Below are positions 46,801-59,583 of a stretch of 64,000 nt of DNA, piece by piece. Each line of letters starts with the position of its first letter. The first letter of the stretch is position 1. The notes under the pieces were generated by a model. The model saw only the letters and a list, made by a program, of their open reading frames with translations. It did not search any database and was not told the DNA's origin. This DNA comes from Drosophila pseudoobscura. Its lineage: Eukaryota > Arthropoda > Insecta > Diptera > Drosophilidae. Position numbers and translations under genes: made by a program. The DNA is taken from contig NC_046679.1 in assembly GCF_009870125.1 (NCBI RefSeq), positions 12,090,001 to 12,154,000 of the forward strand. Reading direction: 5' to 3'.

Positions 46801-47574
46801 TATTTCTTCGGGTGCATTGATTGCCCCGTCCTGGCTGTGCCCCCGGGTGTACCTCTTGGTATGCGGCGACACTCTGTGGCATGTGGCAGTGAAGTAAACA
46901 ATTGTGGGGGGGCGGTTTCAACTATCGTACTTAACTTAGAGCGAACTATCGGCTCGAACGACTATCGCTTCGTATCACATTTGCATTCGTTTAAAAAAAT
47001 GGCGGAAAATAGTCGGTAAAACACAGGGCTGTTCTCTTCCATAAACCTCCGCTCATCATCGGAGCAGTTTGCAATTTATTTAATTCGATGTTTGTTTTCG
47101 CAAGTGCTGCGAATGGCAAAAGATGCAACCATCGCATCCTCCAGCTACAGCCACAGCTATAGCTTCAGCTCCAGGCACACACCACCACACATTCTGACTG
47201 CGAGTCCCATTCTCATTGATTTGAATATGTCAGCAATTTGTGTAGTTTTGTGCACCAATGCGCCCCAAGCTCCTCTGCCCCACTCTGAAGGACCCCTCGA
47301 AAGCCAACGCCTGAGCAAATGCAATGAAACCGGCTACCCCGTATTCCATATCCCCCCCTTACCCCCTCCCCAGTAGGGGGCATGCTGCGTAATGCAATGT
47401 AAACCAAACCAAACCAAACAATTTAAAATCATGGCATGCATTTGGCTTCAATTCAATTTAAACTGAAATGAGCGCGTGGCCGGCATGCATCGGTGTCGTC
47501 GGCCAGACGGGCTGGCCGTGTCCTGTGGCAGAGACCACCGGCAGACAGGGCGGAGGCTCGCAATTTTTCCACAG
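37896..47574. other. Gene-free stretch
   Basis: No complete gene. Landmarks are CCAGT(C)-type repeats (39097-39160), a CACAGACACAGACAGAGACA region (41200-41340), a GGTGGCGTG triplet of repeats (41430-41452), GAGA runs (41785-41815 and 42400-42416), a CAGTAT run (43617-43640) and a CAGCAGCAG run (45070-45110) inside a chance ATG frame at 44973-45281. A GGTCCCGGGCCCGGGCCCGG palindromic run is at 46665-46686. Confidence 0.5.
41200..41340. repeat. CAGACA/GACAGA-type imperfect repeat
   Basis: About 140 bp of CACAGA, CAGAGA and CAGGCA hexamer variants. Confidence 0.8.
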
Positions 47575-47589
47575 AAAATGGGTGTATGG
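47575..47589 (+). other. Candidate 15-nt microexon
   Basis: A pyrimidine-rich acceptor (CAATTTTTCCACAG) is followed by AAAATGGGTGTATGG and then a strong donor, GTAAGTG. Fifteen nucleotides is divisible by three. This is a pattern-only call with no flanking exons identified. Confidence 0.25.
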
Positions 47590-50500
47590 GTAAGTGCACG
47601 GTGGTTTTGGAGGAATTTGTCACTGCGATGACCAAACTAAAGTCTTTAAATCATCAACTTCAAAGTTGCCAATCTCATATGAAAATGGTAGAATACATAG
47701 ATAGTATATCCGACTGTCCGATTAGGGTTTATTTCTTTCGAATATTGAATGACTTATGGTGGAATGTCTATTCTATTAATATATTAGATATTTTTTTTAG
47801 AGGATACCCCAAAATGATGAAAGTCAGTATTCAAAATATACGTATCGTATCTGCGCAATATCTGAGCGTAGATTTGAATGCTTCTACGAATTCATAAATA
47901 TCAATATTTTAATAAAATAAATTAGATAAATTGGAAAAATAAATCACAACTATGTACTGTGGTACATGCTCATCTTCTAAATAGACACAATTTTATAGTT
48001 AAAATAATATCAGAGGATACTAAATTCTAGTAGCTGTAATCTAAATATTATTCAATGTAAGTATGTAGTCGCTCTAACTTGGCATCCATTTAATATGCGC
48101 CCAGATTAGCAAATTGAAAGCAATCTCATTACAAAAGTTTTCGCTCAGCCGAGTCTGCAGCTAGGGGGGAAGCACTGTAATGTACGATTACAGTGGCAGG
48201 CCGCTTTGGTTTCAGGGCGCTGTTAATGTTAATGCATGTCGATGTAATGCTATGCATTTACAGTGCGCTGTTAAGGTTTCTGACAGACGAGCTAGAAAGA
48301 GAGCACAAAAAGGACACAGAGGGGCAGAGGAAGTGGATTGTAACCCGTAAATTTGCCGTTATTTATGCATTTTTAATGCGCCCAGGCACAGGCTGGGGAA
48401 AGTTTAACCATTACAATGTTGCCCCTGCCATCCCATTGCACTTATTGACACTTGCACCCAACTGTGTCACGCAATTTATGGCCGCAATTTCAATGGGAAC
48501 GCTGATGCTGATGTGCACGCACCTAACCAACAAAAAGGCGACGAGCACATGGCGGCACAACCCGAAATAAGTGAGTGTGATATGATGATACAGTGCCATC
48601 AAAAACTATTTCACTCCTGACCATTATACATAAGCCAAAGATGCTCCAGGCTCGACTAGATGAGGCAGGGGACCCGAGAAAACAATTACAATTTTGCTCG
48701 GGCCAATTAAAAGTTTCGACAGAACAACAAAGTGGTGGCCGAAAATGTTTCGACACTTGCCACTTTCCGTGTACCGTTTTGGCCTTCCATTTGCCTTGTT
48801 AGCGTCAAGTTTATGGCAAATGGCAACTCCAAGTATTTGCCATGGCAATCTAATGAGAAAATGTAGGACAGTGTTCCCCAGCCTGGCGCCCATCACCCAT
48901 CCCATTCACATTTACTGGCTTATCTCCGAATCCGAGTAGTAGTCGTCGTTGTCGTCGTCGTAGTTGCCGCCAGCCCCCAAGACTGGAGCACTACTCAAAG
49001 CCGTCTGAGTGCCAGCATTGACTGCAAGTGCATCTTTTACCCACAAACCCACTGAAGCAGAGGCAACGACACAAACCACAGAGTTCATGTCCCACTCGTA
49101 GCTGTGTTCCTGGTGGCCCTTTTCAATAAATCAGAGACCCAAATCCGCTGATGTCAGCAAATGCACAAGCAATTTTGTTTGCAGCTCGCCAACAGCAGCG
49201 ACAACAACAGCGATAAAAACAGCGACAACAAATTGGCATGGAAATTAATTATGACACCTCGATGGCAAATGCGAGACAACAGCTACATACAATGGTAACA
49301 GCAACAACAGCGCCACTAACAGCAGCTTTAACATTGGGAATACAAGCAGTGACATTCGGTGGTGACACTTACTGAACTGACTGAGTTTAGTTTATGCAAA
49401 TAGGGAGAATATAAAGCTAGTTTCACAATTACTGAAAAAAGTTTAAGCTTAAAGATGGCACATTGATCTTAACGAAATACCTAGCAAATCTTTAGCCCAT
49501 CGTATTACTATTATTGTACATTTTTGTGCCAGAAATTCAAACGAATTTATCGACTCCCCTCCATATTGTAGAGAGAAATCGCAAAGACGCTGATGGCCTT
49601 GGATTAGGGAGAAAGAATCAGTAGCCTCATTGTCGGTACAGTTTAGATCGATTCCAAGCCAAAATCCTCAGTCACATGAACCGATAGTTCATTCATCAGA
49701 TCACGATCATCTGCTACAGCATAGTTTTAGAAACGCTCTGCAACAGATGCCATTATACCATTCTGAAAGTAGCATACCCCTTTAGTCAGTAAAGGAATGA
49801 ATAGATCTACATGTTTCCAGACGAAGAAAAATAAAATTATTTTCCTTGTTTACGCATTTTCTCCTTCATTTACTCTTTACCACACTTTTGCTCACTCTTT
49901 TTGTGGGTAGTGTAGGCTTTAAAGTGTCGCCGGGTTTCCTGGTCTGACTGTCTCCAGCCAAGTGCCACGAAAGTCAAGTGCAACAAAAAACGTCCACCGT
50001 GACGGCGGGACAAGGAACAAAGCAATAAAGGTGCAAAGGGACGCTGCGGCAGCCGCCACACACACACACCTCCATCCATTCCTCCTGCCAGTGACCCACC
50101 ACCCATTCCTCGAACTGTAATAAACTTTTGTATTGTAGCCTTTGGACATCTTTATAACATGGGTTGGCTAGCCAGGCTCCAGCACACCTCACGCCACACA
50201 GCTCCCCGCTTCCGGGTTCCGAACCACAACCTGAGGCACTTTAAATGCCTTTCGCTTTTATGAGCATCGCTTTACGTGCACCACAAGAACAACAAAATGA
50301 ACTTGAAGAGTATTTAGGAAAAAAACTGACCATAGAAAGCGGGAAAATATTTAAAATTTGGCACATCAGTCGATTGGACTCTTAAAATTTTTATAGGCCA
50401 ATTCATTCTTGTGCACCCAACACTCAATTGGTTTTTCCAGCACAAAAAACCCCACCAATATGTATGTATTTTATATATAAATAAAGTATCGTATAGTATA

Positions 50501-52403
50501 GGCAGACATATGTATGTATGAATGAATCGGAGTGTTAACAGTTTTTTTGCGCTAGTTTCAATTAAAAATTTTATTGAGTGGATTTTGGTGTGTTGTAAAG
50601 CCAAAATTGATTTGGAATTTGGCAATTTTTAGCAACACATTTTCGATTCAACGAAATGCACACACAATAAACACAAACAGAATTAAGCTAAAATCTTTTT
50701 CACGCAATATTTTGGCATGAACTAGCGAATGCTCTGTAAATGCCAAATCAGTAAAATCAGAGTAAATTCTTAGCACGATTTAAAGAGCATTAATAAATCT
50801 TTCATTCTCTGAATAGTCCGCTAACTGAGATATAAAAACTCTGACCTAGTGCAGACATAATCATATTTGGTTGGACGGGCTGCCTGCACTTCCTCCTCTA
50901 GCTATTCAATGGGCCAAACAGAGCCAATCTAATGGCATTTCAGGCGGAATAAAAATGGCTACCAGCGAACAAAAATTTGCATTTATTTTTGTGGATGCAC
51001 AGTGGGCTGATATACTTCATTTAGCATTGAAATTAACAAATCGAATTTGAAATTTTTAAGAGTTAATAACCAGGAATTGTGGGACATTTTTTTGTGATAA
51101 CAGATATTCAGGGAAAATTGTTCTTAGATCCTTGGAGGTACGACGACTTTTTCAGAATAATGCTCCTCTAAAAACTGCACTTGCATATATTCACTTGGAA
51201 CTTTCCACAGCTGATTATTTTTCTCGTCTCGTCATCGATCTCCGATTCATGATGTTCAGCTTTAAGTTTTTCTTAATTCTCAAAACAGCGAGAATACGTA
51301 TATTGTTAGTGTTTTCTATGCTGTATTTGGCCCAACTGTTCCTAAATCCCTTAAAAATGTACCATTTCAGGCGACGCAGCTGCCAAATGCTTCAATCCCA
51401 TGTCAACTCTTTAACATGGCAGCCAGCAGCTCCTGAATCTCCTGTTTGGGCCCCCAAAATCGTTGTTTTGTCATATAATTTTCACTTTTATTGGCAGACA
51501 AAAGTTGGGAGATGGAGATTTGCAGTTTTATTTGGCCCGTCTGCGAATTTTTAATCATTTTGTGCCGGTCTGGGGCTGGTGACTGCGGTCGCTATGTGTC
51601 TGCGAGTGCTCAGTGCTAAATGGCTGGAATTCAGGGATTCAGGGAGTTGGTAGAGGGGAGTGCAATTTGAGCAGCCAGACAGGCAGACAGATGATAGGAG
51701 ATGAGAGCGTGAACTAATTAGTGCATTAGCATTTAGTGGCATGAATTTGGCGCAGTGGAAAACTTTCACTCCGCTCTGGCATTCACAGGCGATGTAGGTT
51801 AGGCAAAGTTTTTTGGGCAGCCAGGTTGTGGTAATGGTAATGAGGATCCACATCCAGATCCAGATGGGAAGGATGCATCTGGATGAGCATCCATTCGGAG
51901 GCTGAGATGGCTCTGACAGCTGCTGGCTGTAATGCTTGACACAAATATAACAACTGGGAGCTGTGGTGAGGTTTATGGTTTCGAGCATCTGTATCGAGGC
52001 TTGCATCTGGTGCTCATTAAGTCTGCATATCTGATGGATGCTTACTTATGGATGTGCCAGCTTTAACGCAGCTCAATGCCTGGCCTCTCAAGGCATCGCC
52101 CCAAATCATATCGATTTGCTATGCACAGATTGATGATTGATTAAAATTGCCTTAAGTAACCATGATGAGTGCAGCCTAACCGCGCTCGTCAATCAGATGG
52201 AAATGCAATTAGCAATCAAGATCTGCAATTGAAATTTAAATTTAAAAGGCAGCCACGGACTGCAGAAAACTGGGATACGGATACAGCCGCACGGACGAGT
52301 TGATTTTCATGTAAAACAAATATCACTTAATGTGGCCACTGCGGCTCAGCGGATGGCTAATGGCAAAGCAAAAAGGCACGTATCCATGGCCCACTGGCAC
52401 CAT

Positions 52404-52449
52404 CACCATCCAGCATCCAGCATCTACCATCCAGCATCCAGCATCCACT
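52404..52449. repeat. CATCCAG tandem repeat
   Basis: About six imperfect CATCCAG/CATCTAC units. Confidence 0.85.
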
Positions 52450-53696
52450 GGTCAGTAGCTGCCCTGTCTAGGACAACTCACATAGCCCTCCTTACCTCCT
52501 CCCAGGACTCGAACTTGGACCCGGCACGTGTGCGTGTGCAGCTCGTAAAAAAGTGTGCATCAGGTTGCAACAGTCACTGGAGCAGGGGTACGGTACGGTA
52601 TGGGATGGGATGGGGCAACGGCTGCCGTGTGGCATTAATAGCAACTGTCGACAAACAACAACAGCAGCCACACCGCACCACACCTCACCAGCACCAGCAA
52701 TAATATTATGAGAAAGCCAGCCCAGGAGGGCACCAGGACCAGGACCAGACCACCTGGTGGTCTTAGCCGATGGTGCATCCTTCTGGACATTGGTCAACAA
52801 ACAGTGGACCATTTGTGTTGAAAAGCTGAGAGAATTTCCTAGTTAGCTTCAGTCAATAATTCGTAGTTTTCTAGTCAGAAAGTTAGAGTGCGAACCAGTC
52901 TGAATCATCCTTATTTAGGGACCCTTCGTAATACCTACGAAGGGCCACCGTTGGCTCGCATAAAATTGCATATAAGAGTACTTTAGATAATTGATTTAGA
53001 TCTGCAAATCTATGCCTGCCCTTATTTTGTATAGGAACGTAATGCTGTTTAAATTAATTATCAGAAATCTTAGGATATCCATCTTTATAGCGATATTCGA
53101 ACCACTGTGTACTGGCTGACCAATGCCCATGGCACTTAATTTTAATAAACAAAATACTCGGCGCGTGGACGAGCAGCCCCAAGGATTGAGAGGGGGCGCT
53201 GCGTGTCTGCTGGTGTGTGGGTTGTAGGTAGTGCAACCCCTTTCCGGGTTGACTGCAAGTAAAGGAAGGAATTCCAGTCTCTGATATGAGTATTTTTTAC
53301 TGCTCTGACGGAGTTGTAATGAGCCGCACGAGAAATGCAAAAAGTTTTTGGGCTTTAGGAGGTAAGGAAGGAGCTCTGGCTTCGGTTCAGGGCCTCAGCT
53401 CTGGGCTCCCAGGAGATCGATGTCTAACCATAACTCAGCCAGAGCCAGAGCCGGAGTCAGCCAGCAAGCCAGTTCGGATGTGGATGTGGAAAGGGATGGG
53501 ATTGGGTCAGGTGGTGGTGCTGGTGGTGGAGGGATGTACTGGGTGGTAGGAGAGGGCGAGGACGACGACGACGTAAACAAACTCCTTCAGTTTCGACTTT
53601 GACTTTGCCTTCGCTTTCGACTCTCTCTCCGAACAGGTCGCACGTGCTCTTGTCATTTTACTTATAAAACTTTTGCGTTCTGCTGTCGTTGTCGTT

Positions 53697-53783
53697 GTTC
53701 GGGTGTTGTTGTTGTTGTTATTCGTTTCTGCAGTGTTGGTGTTGGGTGTTGGGTGCTGGGTGCTGGGTTCTGGGTGCTGTGTG
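53697..53783. repeat. TTG and GGGTGTTG/GGGTGCTG repeats
   Basis: GTTGTTGTTGTTG is followed by about six units of GGGTG(T/C)TG. Confidence 0.85.
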
Positions 53784-55645
53784 TTGTTTTGGCTGCTTTT
53801 CAATTTTATTGTGGGTAAAACAACTGGAACTGGAACTGTAAAAGGCGTCAGAGTGCTACGTGATTTACACCTAGCCAGGATGTGAATTTTGTGGGTGCAT
53901 CATTTTATGATGGCTCCCTGATACCCAAACGTTTCCCCATCCCATCCCCTCCTTGCCGCCGCCTAGGAGTTCGGCTGCTGCTGCACTTACCACATGTCAC
54001 GCCCTTTCACAGATCCCTGCCTCTGCTGCTTGTTTTCCATTTAAAGTTTATAAGGTGCTGTTGGCTGCTTTTAGCTGCCAGTCTAGATGTTTGCTGTTTA
54101 TTTTCGTTAATGCTGCTCATCCACATGCTCCAGTTCCTGCTCCATCTCCATCTCCATCTCTAGCCCCAATTTTACAGCTTCAGTTGATTTGACTTTTACG
54201 TACGTGTTGATGCAAGCAAAAGCCGCAGCAGCAGCCGCAGCTGACAGCCACAGCTTTGGTCACGGGGCAGTGCATTTGAAAAATATGGTGTCAGCCTAGC
54301 GTCCTTTGTCCTTCGTCCCTGGTCCTTCACCACGGCCCAGTGGCCGCTATCCACTGTCCGCTGTCCACTTTCCACTGCCCCATGGCCACGTCAAAGTCAA
54401 AGCCACGCGACGCCATTGTCATTACACGCGCGGACGCTTACACGATTGAAGTTTTGGGATTGGGATCGACTCGGGCCTCCTGACAGGAACAAGACCAAAC
54501 TCAGTCTCGGAACTCGGATTCAGCCGCCAGCTACCAGGCCACCGGGCAACCGAGCGACCAGGCGACCAGGCGACCCCGCTCTCTATGCCGAGGATGCATT
54601 GCATTTTAATGAAGATATACGGCGCGAGGCGCGAGAGTTGGCCGTGTGAGAGTGTCAGGCGCTTTGCTTGCTGTGGCTTAGTTGGAAAATTTACACGCCG
54701 CTTTTCACCCTTTCCACCTATGCCACTGCCACCCCCTACCAAGCCACCCCACCCCACACCACACCACCAATCGGTATCCACAGCGGGCCTGTCAGTCAGT
54801 CTGGCTTCGGAGCTCTCGGTTTTCTGCCATATATTTTTTCTGTCTCCTCCATCCTCCGTCCTCCGTCCGCGGACAGAGCGCGTGCCTGGCCAGCGGCGGG
54901 GCTGCAAGCGCTGTCGACGTCCACGAGTTAGCAATGTCACCCTCCCTCACCCCCCACCCTCTTGTGTGTTTTTGTTTGTGTTTGTGTTTGGGTGCCTGCG
55001 TGCGTGTGCAATTTAGCTGCCATTTTCGTTAGTTTTGTAAAATATTTGAAAAATGCAAATCTGATTTGGTTGTGGCGAATTTTTATTAACACGGAATTTA
55101 TTCCTGTTTCCGACCTTTATTTTGTGGGAATGACCACATGTACGAGTGGTGCAGAAAGAAATATTTTTCAAAAAAATAAGTTTAAGTTTTAAACTTGTTG
55201 AGCGACTTTAGCTAGCATTAAATTAATCGCTAGTCAGCTTGAAACTAGCTCTTTTCTGTAGGATTAAGCTTGACATGGTATCCGTGATATTCTCTATATT
55301 ACATGCTTAATTACGTAAACGAGTCGAGTTCCTCCTATAAAGGCATTCTGAGGGCTTAAGAGCTACAGACATAGGTGTTTATTTGCACGGACCAGAGAGT
55401 GGCGCAAGGATGTAAAGAGGCTTGCTGGTGGGATGCCACAGGCCAATGAGCTTCCATAAAACGGCGTCAAGTACTCTCATTTTATGCTTGCTGTAAACAC
55501 CTTACACAAGATAATCAACTTAAAGGCGTTTCTGTCTCGTACTTGGCTTGTGTTTGGCTTTCGTGTTAAAGTCAGGTGCCGCTCTCTTTCGCCATCCGTT
55601 TTGTCTCCATCATAGCTAACGTATTGACTAACATAAAAAGATAGT

Positions 55646-55675
55646 ATGAGTTCGTATTTAATAGATGCTGCGGAG
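55646..55675 (+). other. Candidate short first coding exon with strong donor
   Basis: An ATG with A at -3 opens ten codons (MSSYLIDAAE) that end exactly at GAG|GTAAGT, a near-perfect donor in phase 0. No downstream exon is identified within the window. Without splicing the frame stops 11 codons later. Confidence 0.25.
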
Positions 55676-55734
55676 GTAAGTCCAAATGTAATTTATCTTA
55701 TGTTCTAGCTTGTAAGGAAAGCCCAAGGCTCAAG

Positions 55735-55870
55735 GCGCAGAGAGTGTCTACAGAGCGCTGTAACTGTCTGTTAACGGGAATCAGTACCTGGAAACGATAA
55801 CAGGCTGTTAACCGAAATGTGTTAACAGGTTTGTTCCTCTGTTAAGGCTATTCTGTTCTGTTGAACAAGC
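55735..55870. promoter_or_regulatory. Cluster of GTTAAC/YAACNG motifs
   Basis: At least five YAACNG-type sites lie within 110 bp (GTAACTG, TTAACGG, ATAACAGG, TTAACCG, TTAACAGG), several within GTTAAC. YAACNG is the general Myb-family consensus; binding here is not shown. Part of it (GATAACAGGCTGTTAACC) recurs in the array at 59450-59560. Confidence 0.4.
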
Positions 55871-58514
55871 AGTATTCGTAGCGGTGTTGATTCATGATTT
55901 TAATTGATTTATAGTGCATTGGTGCAGCATTGATAGAAGTATTCACAAACTGAATAATGTTGAATATGAATGGATAGAACATAGTAATGGGAACTGTTTA
56001 TGTTTCATTGAATGAGTCACAATCACACAGGCTACAAAGCAGATCCTACGAGGAAGATGCTTGAAAAAGTCTTCGTAGGAAAGAGCTTACGATAGCTTTT
56101 CCGCGACATTTGCTTTGGTTGGTTTGATTCAACAAAACTTTCACTGTTAAACTTTAGTCACAGCAAAAGCGCAGCCTCCACTCTCCTACCCATCTCCGAA
56201 ATTCCGCAAATATTTCGAAATTAAATGTTTTCTGAAACTGATCGATTTAAAGTTTACCCGCTGGCGCCTCTTAATTGCGGAAAGCTCTTAAAGAAAATGA
56301 CATCGCAGAGCGCTGAAAACTCTGCTGGTCACATGAATAATGTATAGACAGACACGACACTCGCACACAATTTGCTTTTTGGGAAAAGCGGATAAAAATA
56401 CGAGAAAAAGAAAGGAAAACTTTAACTCATTTCTTTGTCTGTTTGATGCCTTCAATTTCTCTTTGCTGTTTTCTGTTTGCTTTGACGTCGGCGTCGGGGC
56501 CAACTTCTTGCGGCTTTGGCCGCTCTGTGCCTGCGTCTCGGCCTTTGCCTTTGCCACTGCCGCTGCCTTTGTCTTTTGGACAACTTTTCGCATTAATTCT
56601 GTTAATAATTTTTAATGTCTGCACGCGCCGAGGAATGCGTAAAGTTTCCAACTATTTGCACACATGGTAATTAAAAATGTAATTGCCTTGTCAATATGTG
56701 CCGCGAAGTTCCGCTCCTTTTGTTCGTACTGTACTGTACTTCCGGTCCAAGTTAAAGAGAGTTCTAAAGGATGACGCTGACACGTCATTCGTAATTTGCA
56801 TTACAAATTACTCAGTTAACAAGGACCACGTCTCTCCCCTCCATCCCTGGCGAGTGACTCCTTGAGGTGCTGTCCAAAGCAGAAGGCGCTTCCCATACCC
56901 ATACCCATTCCCCCACACTGTGGCATGTGGCAACTATTTGGACCTGTCAATGCAGACCCCGCTTGACGTGTTAATACGCAAGCTGACACACCCATACCTA
57001 CATATACCCAAACCCATACCGATACCCAAACACTCACGCACAGACATGCAAATGCCTGATCGGACATGCAGGAGGCATTCTTGCGAGTATTTATGGGTGC
57101 GCTGCCTTTGCGGTTTATTAGCCACGTGCCGGCATTTCTCAAATTCCAACAAAATAAAAGAGGTATTCCATATAAATGCAAATACAAAGCCATTAATGCA
57201 TATTTTGCAATGCATAAGCATTGCATACTGCCAGGCGTCATCTGACTAAGCGTTTCCACTGCCCAGCAAAGTCAGAGTTGCCAGAGCTGTAAGGACCTCA
57301 AGCAGAGGAGGAAGCTACTGTAAGAGTCGATTTTTTAATGTAAGTTTCAACACAAGTTGAGTGCTGATCGTTGTTAACCATAGCTTGAGTGCGTGGCGAC
57401 TTTCGAAATTACGAAATTGCGTGATTCTCCTTACCATGATTGATGTTCCTGGAACCCTACTCCGGAACTACCATTAAAACTCGCATGACGTCCTACTCAA
57501 CTTCTTGAGGTTACATTTACTTCCGGTTTAATTAGACTGTTTCAACTCTCCCTTAAAGGCGATTATCAGCTTTTCATTAATTACCAGGGAAGAGAAATTA
57601 TCGAAGTTTTGACAGTTTATGTTTAGTTTTATTATAGCCAATAAAATCGGTAATGTATCAATTTAAGCTTGTTGAAATTTCACAATGCAGACAAATGTTT
57701 TTATTGGATGCTCATCAGCTGTTTTTTGACGCATGGGGGATAGTGACAGTGTGAGTTGATTTAATTGATTATTGTTTTTTTCTTTATATATTTATTTTTA
57801 CTTTATTATATTGGTTTCTTAATTGGTTGTATATAATTAGTAAATTCTTAAGATGGTATATACATTTATCAATTCACATATTTAAAGAAAAAAAATTGAG
57901 GCTAGGTGGTCGTCCAAAAAACTTACTGCAAGTCTGTGGAAACGTTTAGTCCAAGCTCCTGCCAGTACCAAGCCAATGGAATAGCTTCTTTGGCAAGAAT
58001 CAAGAGTCACTTAAAACGGGCTTTAAAGCACTATGCGGGAGTTTAAACGATTTGCCTGACATTGCAATGATTTTCAATGGCAACAGTTGTGGCAACATGT
58101 AATGGTCGCTGCCTCCTGGCCCACCCTTTCGCCATTCCAGGCAGTCGGCAGCCCAGCCTGCAGCTGCAGCAGAAGCCTCGCCCGTTGGCCGGCAACAACT
58201 GCAATTTGGCAGAAGGAACAGCAGGGCGGCAGGGCGGCAGAAGTCTGGCTCTTGAGCCGGGGCAGCAGAGAGAGCACGGCCGTCAGCATGTTAAATGAAC
58301 TGCTCCTTGGCTGAGGGAGCTTGTAAATAGTTTGGCACTTGAAAATAAATTACACACGCCATATCTGTAAATCGCTTTACAATCCATACGAAATAAGGCG
58401 AATTGAATATGTCGTTCGGACGAGTAGAGATTGTGTTTGGTTAGCCCCGATCAGTGGCTGGCAAACTTTTCCAACTCCCAAATACATTATTTATGCTGAA
58501 CAGGAGGGCCTCAA

Positions 58515-58551
58515 GGAGGGACTGGAGGGACTAGAGGGACTAGAGGGACTG
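58515..58551. repeat. GAGGGACTR tandem repeat
   Basis: Four copies of a nine-base unit (GAGGGACT plus A or G). Confidence 0.9.
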
Positions 58552-58611
58552 TGACAGCTGTAAGTGTGGGAATCTTCACAAATTGGCAATGGCCAAACTT
58601 TGGCAGGCATC

Positions 58612-58619
58612 TATCGATA
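58612..58619. promoter_or_regulatory. TATCGATA (DRE/BEAF-32 site)
   Basis: A perfect DRE in the gene desert. The same palindrome serves DREF at promoters and BEAF-32 at chromatin boundaries. No adjacent gene is seen, so a boundary role is possible. Confidence 0.35.
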
Positions 58620-59239
58620 AAAGTTGGGTAGCACCAAGCGCCGATTCGTGCTCCCCCGGCGCTTAATTTGAAAGTCAAGTAACGGCTTCGTCTTTGCATT
58701 CGGCGTCGGCTGCCACCATTTGATTGCACCACTTGTGACCATCTGGGGTAAGACCCGTCTCGTCTCGCCTAGCCTGGCCAATATTTGGCAACTTTCAATT
58801 GGATTTCCTCCCTCTTTCGAATTAATTGGATGACTTTCGACCTTTAAACATTGACCAAATTAGACCTTGGCCTAATTGATGGACTTTTTATTAAAAAAGT
58901 TGTGGCTACTCTTGGTATTCGACTCATATCGGGAGGGGACTCACTCCATCTCTTAGATATATTTTAGACAAACTTAATACTTGCCCTCATATTTATTTTG
59001 TTAAAGTACCTTTTTTGGCACTTAATAATATATTATCTTATATATCTTATATACTTTCATGGAAAAACCTTTGAAATCAGTTACTGATTTTCCACAGGAA
59101 TAGTTCTTTGTAGGAGGGCGGATCGATTCGTCGGAATCCAACGATGAGTACGTAGATGACGAATGAGTCCGAATTATTGTCGCAAGAGGAAATCTGGGTG
59201 GTGTAGCTATATATATAAGTCGTATGTTTCACCTTCTAG

Positions 59240-59310
59240 GTTAGGTTAACCCGGACGGCCCTCAGCAGGGCCACGCAAAGGCCAATATGGCCCTTAGTTT
59301 TCCGGATTTC
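59240..59310. repeat. Possible dispersed-repeat remnant
   Basis: AGGTTAGGTTAACCC followed by GGCCCTCAGCAGGGCC and CAATATGGCCC resembles a dispersed dipteran repeat that starts GGTTAGGTTA and alternates GGCC blocks. The identification is from memory of the pattern only. Confidence 0.3.
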
Positions 59311-59388
59311 ACCTTCTATAATTCGCATTATAATGCCGGCCGGTAGACAGAGAGGATCTCGAGAGCAGGTCGAGTGCGAGAGTTAACA

Positions 59389-59583
59389 ATCCGTTGTAGC
59401 TGCGAGCTTAGGCCTTACGCTGTTAACGAAATGCTGTAACTAGAAGCGGTAACAGGATGTAAGCCGGTAGCGATAACAGGCTGTAAGCCGGAAGCGATAA
59501 CAGGCTGTTAACCTGGAATGCTAACAGCGCGCTGCATCGCTGTCGCTCTGTTACAGCTGTCACCCTGAACAATACATCCAAGG
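59389..59583. repeat. Tandem array of a ~24-bp unit rich in TAACAG motifs
   Basis: About four imperfect units of the form TGTAAGCCGG(T/A)AGCGATAACAGGC. Flanking GTTAACAA, TGTTAACGA and CTAACAGCGCGCTG motifs extend the cluster. Each unit carries a TAACAG (YAACNG) site. A related unit occurs at 55.8 kb. Confidence 0.8.

Larger units (their letters stand above)
47590..55645. other. Gene-free stretch
   Basis: No complete gene. It holds a GCGCTGTTA pair (48216-48282), CAGCAACAA-type runs (49193-49330), a CATCCAGCATCCAG repeat (52404-52449), a 9-bp-stem hairpin (52922-52944), TTG and GGGTGCTG runs (53697-53783), a GCGACCAGGCGACC run (54551-54575) and a TTTGTGTTTG run (54968-54988). Confidence 0.5.
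55871..59388. other. Gene-free stretch
   Basis: No complete gene. Landmarks are a short inverted repeat (56044-56080), CCATACCCA-type runs (56893-57028), AT-rich DNA at 57.6-57.9 kb, a nine-base tandem repeat at 58515-58551, a DRE at 58612 and a repeat-like block at 59240-59310. Confidence 0.5.

Noticed and set aside
54422..54940. 172-codon frame on the - strand
   Set aside because: A GC-rich block gives long open frames on several frames of both strands, none with conserved-looking composition.
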